Positions 61,534 through 64,000 of a stretch of DNA of 64,000 bases are shown here, piece after piece (the first letter of the stretch is position 1; the number at the start of each line of letters is the position of its first letter). The notes beneath the pieces are model-generated. The model had not been told where the DNA came from. It was given only the letters and a program-made list of their open reading frames with translations, and ran no database searches. The position numbers and the translations under genes are program-made. Source of the stretch: Candidatus Pelagibacter sp. IMCC9063. Its GTDB lineage: Bacteria > Pseudomonadota > Alphaproteobacteria > Pelagibacterales > Pelagibacteraceae. The stretch is from positions 730,001 to 794,000 of the forward strand of contig NC_015380.1 of the NCBI RefSeq assembly GCF_000195085.1, given 5' to 3'.

Positions 61534-63402
61534 CTTGAGAGAATCTTTAATCTCATCTAAAATTTTAGGATCATCGATAGTAGCAGGTGCTGTGTAAGAT
61601 GCTTTGTCAGCAATCTTTCTAATAGTTCCTCTTAATATTTTCCCCGACCTTGTTTTGGGTAGTCTTTTTATTACCAAGGTTGTTTTAAATGCTGCCACCG
61701 GTCCTATTTTGTGCCTAACCATTTGAATACATTCCTTAGAAACGTCTTCATGCTTTTTGCTGATTCCTGTTTTAAGAACCACCAACCCAATAGGAAGCTG
61801 TCCCTTTAAGTTATCTGCGATACCAACTACTGCACATTCGGCCACATCTTTATTGTCAGACAAAACTTCTTCAATAGCTCCAGTGGAGAGTCTGTGGCCA
61901 GCAACATTGATAACATCATCTGTTCTCGACATAATCCAAACATACCCGTCTTCATCAATATGACCTGCGTCATAGGTTTGATAAAAACCAGGGTAGGTAT
62001 CCATGTAATTTTCTTTATATCTTTTGTCTGCATTCCATAGAGTTGGAAAAGTACCTGGAGGAAGTGGAAGTTTGACTACAATATCTCCCATTTCACCTGG
62101 TTTAGCCTCAGAACCATCACTTTTTAATACTCTAACATCGTATCCAGGAGCTGGTTTTCCTGCAGAACCATACTTAGTTGGAAAAAGACCCAGGCCTTTA
62201 AAATTGGACGTAATAGACCAGCTAGTTTCTGTCTGCCACCAATGATCGATCACTGGTTTTTTTAATAAATCTTCTGCCCAATGAATTGTATCAGGGTCTG
62301 CTCTTTCTCCTGCTAAAAACAGAGCTTTAAATTTTGACAAATCGTACTTTTTAAAAAACTCTCCTTTCGAGTCTTCTTTTTTAATAGCTCTGAATGCAGT
62401 TGGTGCAGTAAACATTGTTTTGATTTTATATTCAGAAATTATTCTCCAAAAAGCACCTGCATCAGGAGTGCCCACAGGCTTTCCTTCAAAAATTACAGTG
62501 GTACACCCATGGAATAAAGGAGCGTAGACAATATAAGAGTGACCAACAATCCAACCTATATCACTTGCAGACCACCAAACATCACCAGGATTAATGTCAT
62601 AGACATTTTTCATTGTCCACTTTAACGCAACTACATGTCCTCCAATATCTCTTAAAATTCCTTTTGGAACTCCAGTGGTTCCAGAGGTATATAAAATATA
62701 AGCAGGATCATTTGCATCACATTCAACACACGGGGCTTTGGTAGCTTCTTTAATAAAATCTTTCCAATCAATATAGTTAGATTCTAATGTGGCTTTATGC
62801 TCCTCTCTTTGAAAAATAATTGTTTTTTCAGGCTTGTGCTTTGCAAGTTTTATTGCTTCCACTAGCAAAGGTTTGTATTCTACAGTTCTTCCTGGCTCTA
62901 AACCACAAGAAGCAGATAAAATTAATTTTGCACCTGAGTCATCGATCCTGCTTGCCAATTCTTTAGATGCAAATCCACCAAAGACCACAGAATGAACAGC
63001 ACCAATTCTTGCACAAGCTAGCATTGCCATGATTGCCTCGGGTATCATGGGCATATAAATAATAATTCTATCTCCCTTAACGACTCCTTGTCTTTGTAAA
63101 GCTCCAGCTAAAATAGAAACCTCATTAGTTAATTCTTGGTAAGTATATTTTTTTTTAATATTTGACATCGCGCTGTCATAAATAAGAGCTACTCTTTCTC
63201 CATTACCTTCTTCAACATGTCGGTCTAATGCATTAAAACATGTATTTATTTTTCCACCCTTAAACCATTTGTAAAAAGGAGGGTTACTAGAATCTAAAAC
63301 CTGGTCATATTTTTTAATCCACTTAACATCTTCTGCTGCCTTCGCCCAAAACTGCTCTTTGTTTTGAATCGATTCTTTAAAAGCTGATGTGTATTTATCC
63401 AT
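61516..63402 (-). CDS. prpE: Propionyl-CoA synthetase (PrpE type)
   Basis: A 628-residue acyl-CoA synthetase (AMP-forming). The ATP motif is ILYTSGTTGVPKGILRD, with WWSASDIGWIVGHSYIVYAP, the PrpE-type GKPVGTPDAGAFWRII, and the C-terminal acetylatable Lys in TRSGKILRGTIRK. It activates propionate or acetate to the CoA ester. The alignment pattern and the methylcitrate-type genes elsewhere in the window favour propionate. It is divergent from proteorhodopsin with 218 bases between starts. Confidence 0.9.
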   Translation of the reverse strand: MDKYTSAFKESIQNKEQFWAKAAEDVKWIKKYDQVLDSSNPPFYKWFKGGKINTCFNALDRHVEEGNGERVALIYDSAMSNIKKKYTYQELTNEVSILAGALQRQGVVKGDRIIIYMPMIPEAIMAMLACARIGAVHSVVFGGFASKELASRIDDSGAKLILSASCGLEPGRTVEYKPLLVEAIKLAKHKPEKTIIFQREEHKATLESNYIDWKDFIKEATKAPCVECDANDPAYILYTSGTTGVPKGILRDIGGHVVALKWTMKNVYDINPGDVWWSASDIGWIVGHSYIVYAPLFHGCTTVIFEGKPVGTPDAGAFWRIISEYKIKTMFTAPTAFRAIKKEDSKGEFFKKYDLSKFKALFLAGERADPDTIHWAEDLLKKPVIDHWWQTETSWSITSNFKGLGLFPTKYGSAGKPAPGYDVRVLKSDGSEAKPGEMGDIVVKLPLPPGTFPTLWNADKRYKENYMDTYPGFYQTYDAGHIDEDGYVWIMSRTDDVINVAGHRLSTGAIEEVLSDNKDVAECAVVGIADNLKGQLPIGLVVLKTGISKKHEDVSKECIQMVRHKIGPVAAFKTTLVIKRLPKTRSGKILRGTIRKIADKASYTAPATIDDPKILDEIKDSLKLAGII

Positions 63403-63559
63403 AAATTATATGCTTAGTTATATTTTGAAAAAATAGATTAAAGCATGAAAAATGCACAAAAAAAAAGTAAATTTTGACCAATTTTGGGTTATTTTCCTTG
63501 TTTATAAGTCATTTTTTATTTGTATATCGAGCAAATTCTAGTACTGTTTAACAAAATAA

Positions 63560-63593
63560 TGCGGAATCTAAGTAATTAGAAGTCGCATTTTTT
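63560..63593 (+). promoter_or_regulatory. Hairpin in the proteorhodopsin leader
   Basis: TGCG/CGCA and TCTAA/TTAGA pair around a GTAA loop with a 3x3 internal loop, followed by six Ts. It looks like a terminator or attenuator placed about 30 bases before the proteorhodopsin start. The T run continues into a perfect 20-base palindrome at 63588-63607 (core TTTGTTTAAACAAA). Confidence 0.5.
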
Positions 63594-63620
63594 GTTTAAA
63601 CAAAAAAAAGGGAGTAAATT

Positions 63621-64000
63621 ATGAAAACTGCTATGTTAGCATCAAATGATTTCGTTGGAATTTCGTTCTGGCTGATTTCTATGGCTATGTTAGCTTCAAC
63701 TGTTTTTTTCTTCATTGAGAGAAATTCAGTTAAAGCATCTTGGAGAACCTCAATCACTATATCTGGTCTTGTAACTGGTATTGCATTTGTGCACTACATG
63801 TACATGAGAGAAGTGTGGGTTTCTACAGGAACTTCACCAACTGTATATAGATATATCGACTGGTTATTGACAGTTCCGTTATTAATGATTGAATTTTATT
63901 TCATCTTGTCGGCTGTTAAAAAAGTATCATCAGGTATTTTCTGGAGACTACTAGTTGGTTCATTAGTAATGTTAATCGGTGGATACTTAGGTGAAGCTGG
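63621..64000 (+). CDS. Proteorhodopsin, 5' part (green-tuned)
   Basis: The window ends after 126 full codons, covering roughly helices A to the start of D. Aligned to the known protein, Asp80 is the proton acceptor (Asp97), Glu91 the donor (Glu108), and His58 the acceptor partner (His75), so it is a proton pump. Leu88 at the tuning position (105) predicts green absorption. AAGGGAG is a strong ribosome binding site. The retinal-binding Lys is beyond the edge. Confidence 0.95.
   Translation, partial: MKTAMLASNDFVGISFWLISMAMLASTVFFFIERNSVKASWRTSITISGLVTGIAFVHYMYMREVWVSTGTSPTVYRYIDWLLTVPLLMIEFYFILSAVKKVSSGIFWRLLVGSLVMLIGGYLGEA

Overview
The window is about 64 kb of AT-rich, tightly packed bacterial DNA. 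Most genes are separated by a few bases or share ATGA or TAATG stop-start overlaps. Arg codons are nearly all AGA and poly-A/T runs are frequent. Gene content suggests a streamlined marine alphaproteobacterium of the SAR11 / AEGEAN-169 kind: proteorhodopsin, TRAP and tripartite tricarboxylate (TTT) transporters, AcuI, an alphaproteobacterial SerC, CcmD, DUF3553 and DUF2237 proteins. The exact lineage is inferred. There are no rRNA genes, insertion sequences, CRISPR arrays or prophage genes. One tRNA gene (CAU anticodon) was found.

Layout: 1-12.5 kb is an organic-acid region. It holds the end of an aconitase/AcnD-type dehydratase, PrpF, a TauD-type dioxygenase, two MmgE/PrpD enzymes, a TctCBA transporter, an SDR, a third MmgE/PrpD enzyme and two TauE/SafE permeases. 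12.5-18 kb carries pirin, azoreductase, a homocysteine methyltransferase, ccmD, a hisI-oxygenase-DUF2237-HAD operon and folE. 18-28.8 kb carries acuI, a LysR regulator, a PII protein without the uridylylation tyrosine, rseP, HU, a CADD-type para-aminobenzoate synthase homologue, serC-serA-serB and an ammonium transporter. 28.9-37.7 kb carries an aldehyde dehydrogenase with DUF779, an ABA4-like membrane protein, recX, cysQ with two small genes, mnmA and a DEAD-box helicase. 37.8-40.7 kb is a three-gene operon (phytanoyl-CoA dioxygenase family, methyltransferase, EgtD) with partly foreign codon use, followed by the tRNA gene. 41-46.5 kb has a glutaredoxin-DinB fusion and a fumarase-superfamily lyase next to a second TctCBA set. 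46.7-51.2 kb has a membrane protein with two different 14-residue repeats, small proteins, an apparent dehydrogenase-flavoprotein fusion, an MFS transporter and rpoZ. 51.2-58.4 kb carries a CoA-transferase, a TRAP transporter and malonyl-CoA decarboxylase (a probable malonate module), then dusA and an FAH-family hydrolase. 58.4-64 kb has TauE, LysE, thiolase, a YqaA-like protein, PrpE and the start of a green-tuned proteorhodopsin.

Taken together, the genes describe a light-assisted heterotroph that imports carboxylates with substrate-binding-protein transporters and feeds them into propionyl-CoA, malonyl-CoA and acetyl-CoA metabolism. The most notable items are the EgtD operon, the A9 tract that joins two enzyme genes at 48.6 kb, the PII protein lacking Tyr51, the CADD homologue with all catalytic residues, and the glutaredoxin-DinB fusion.
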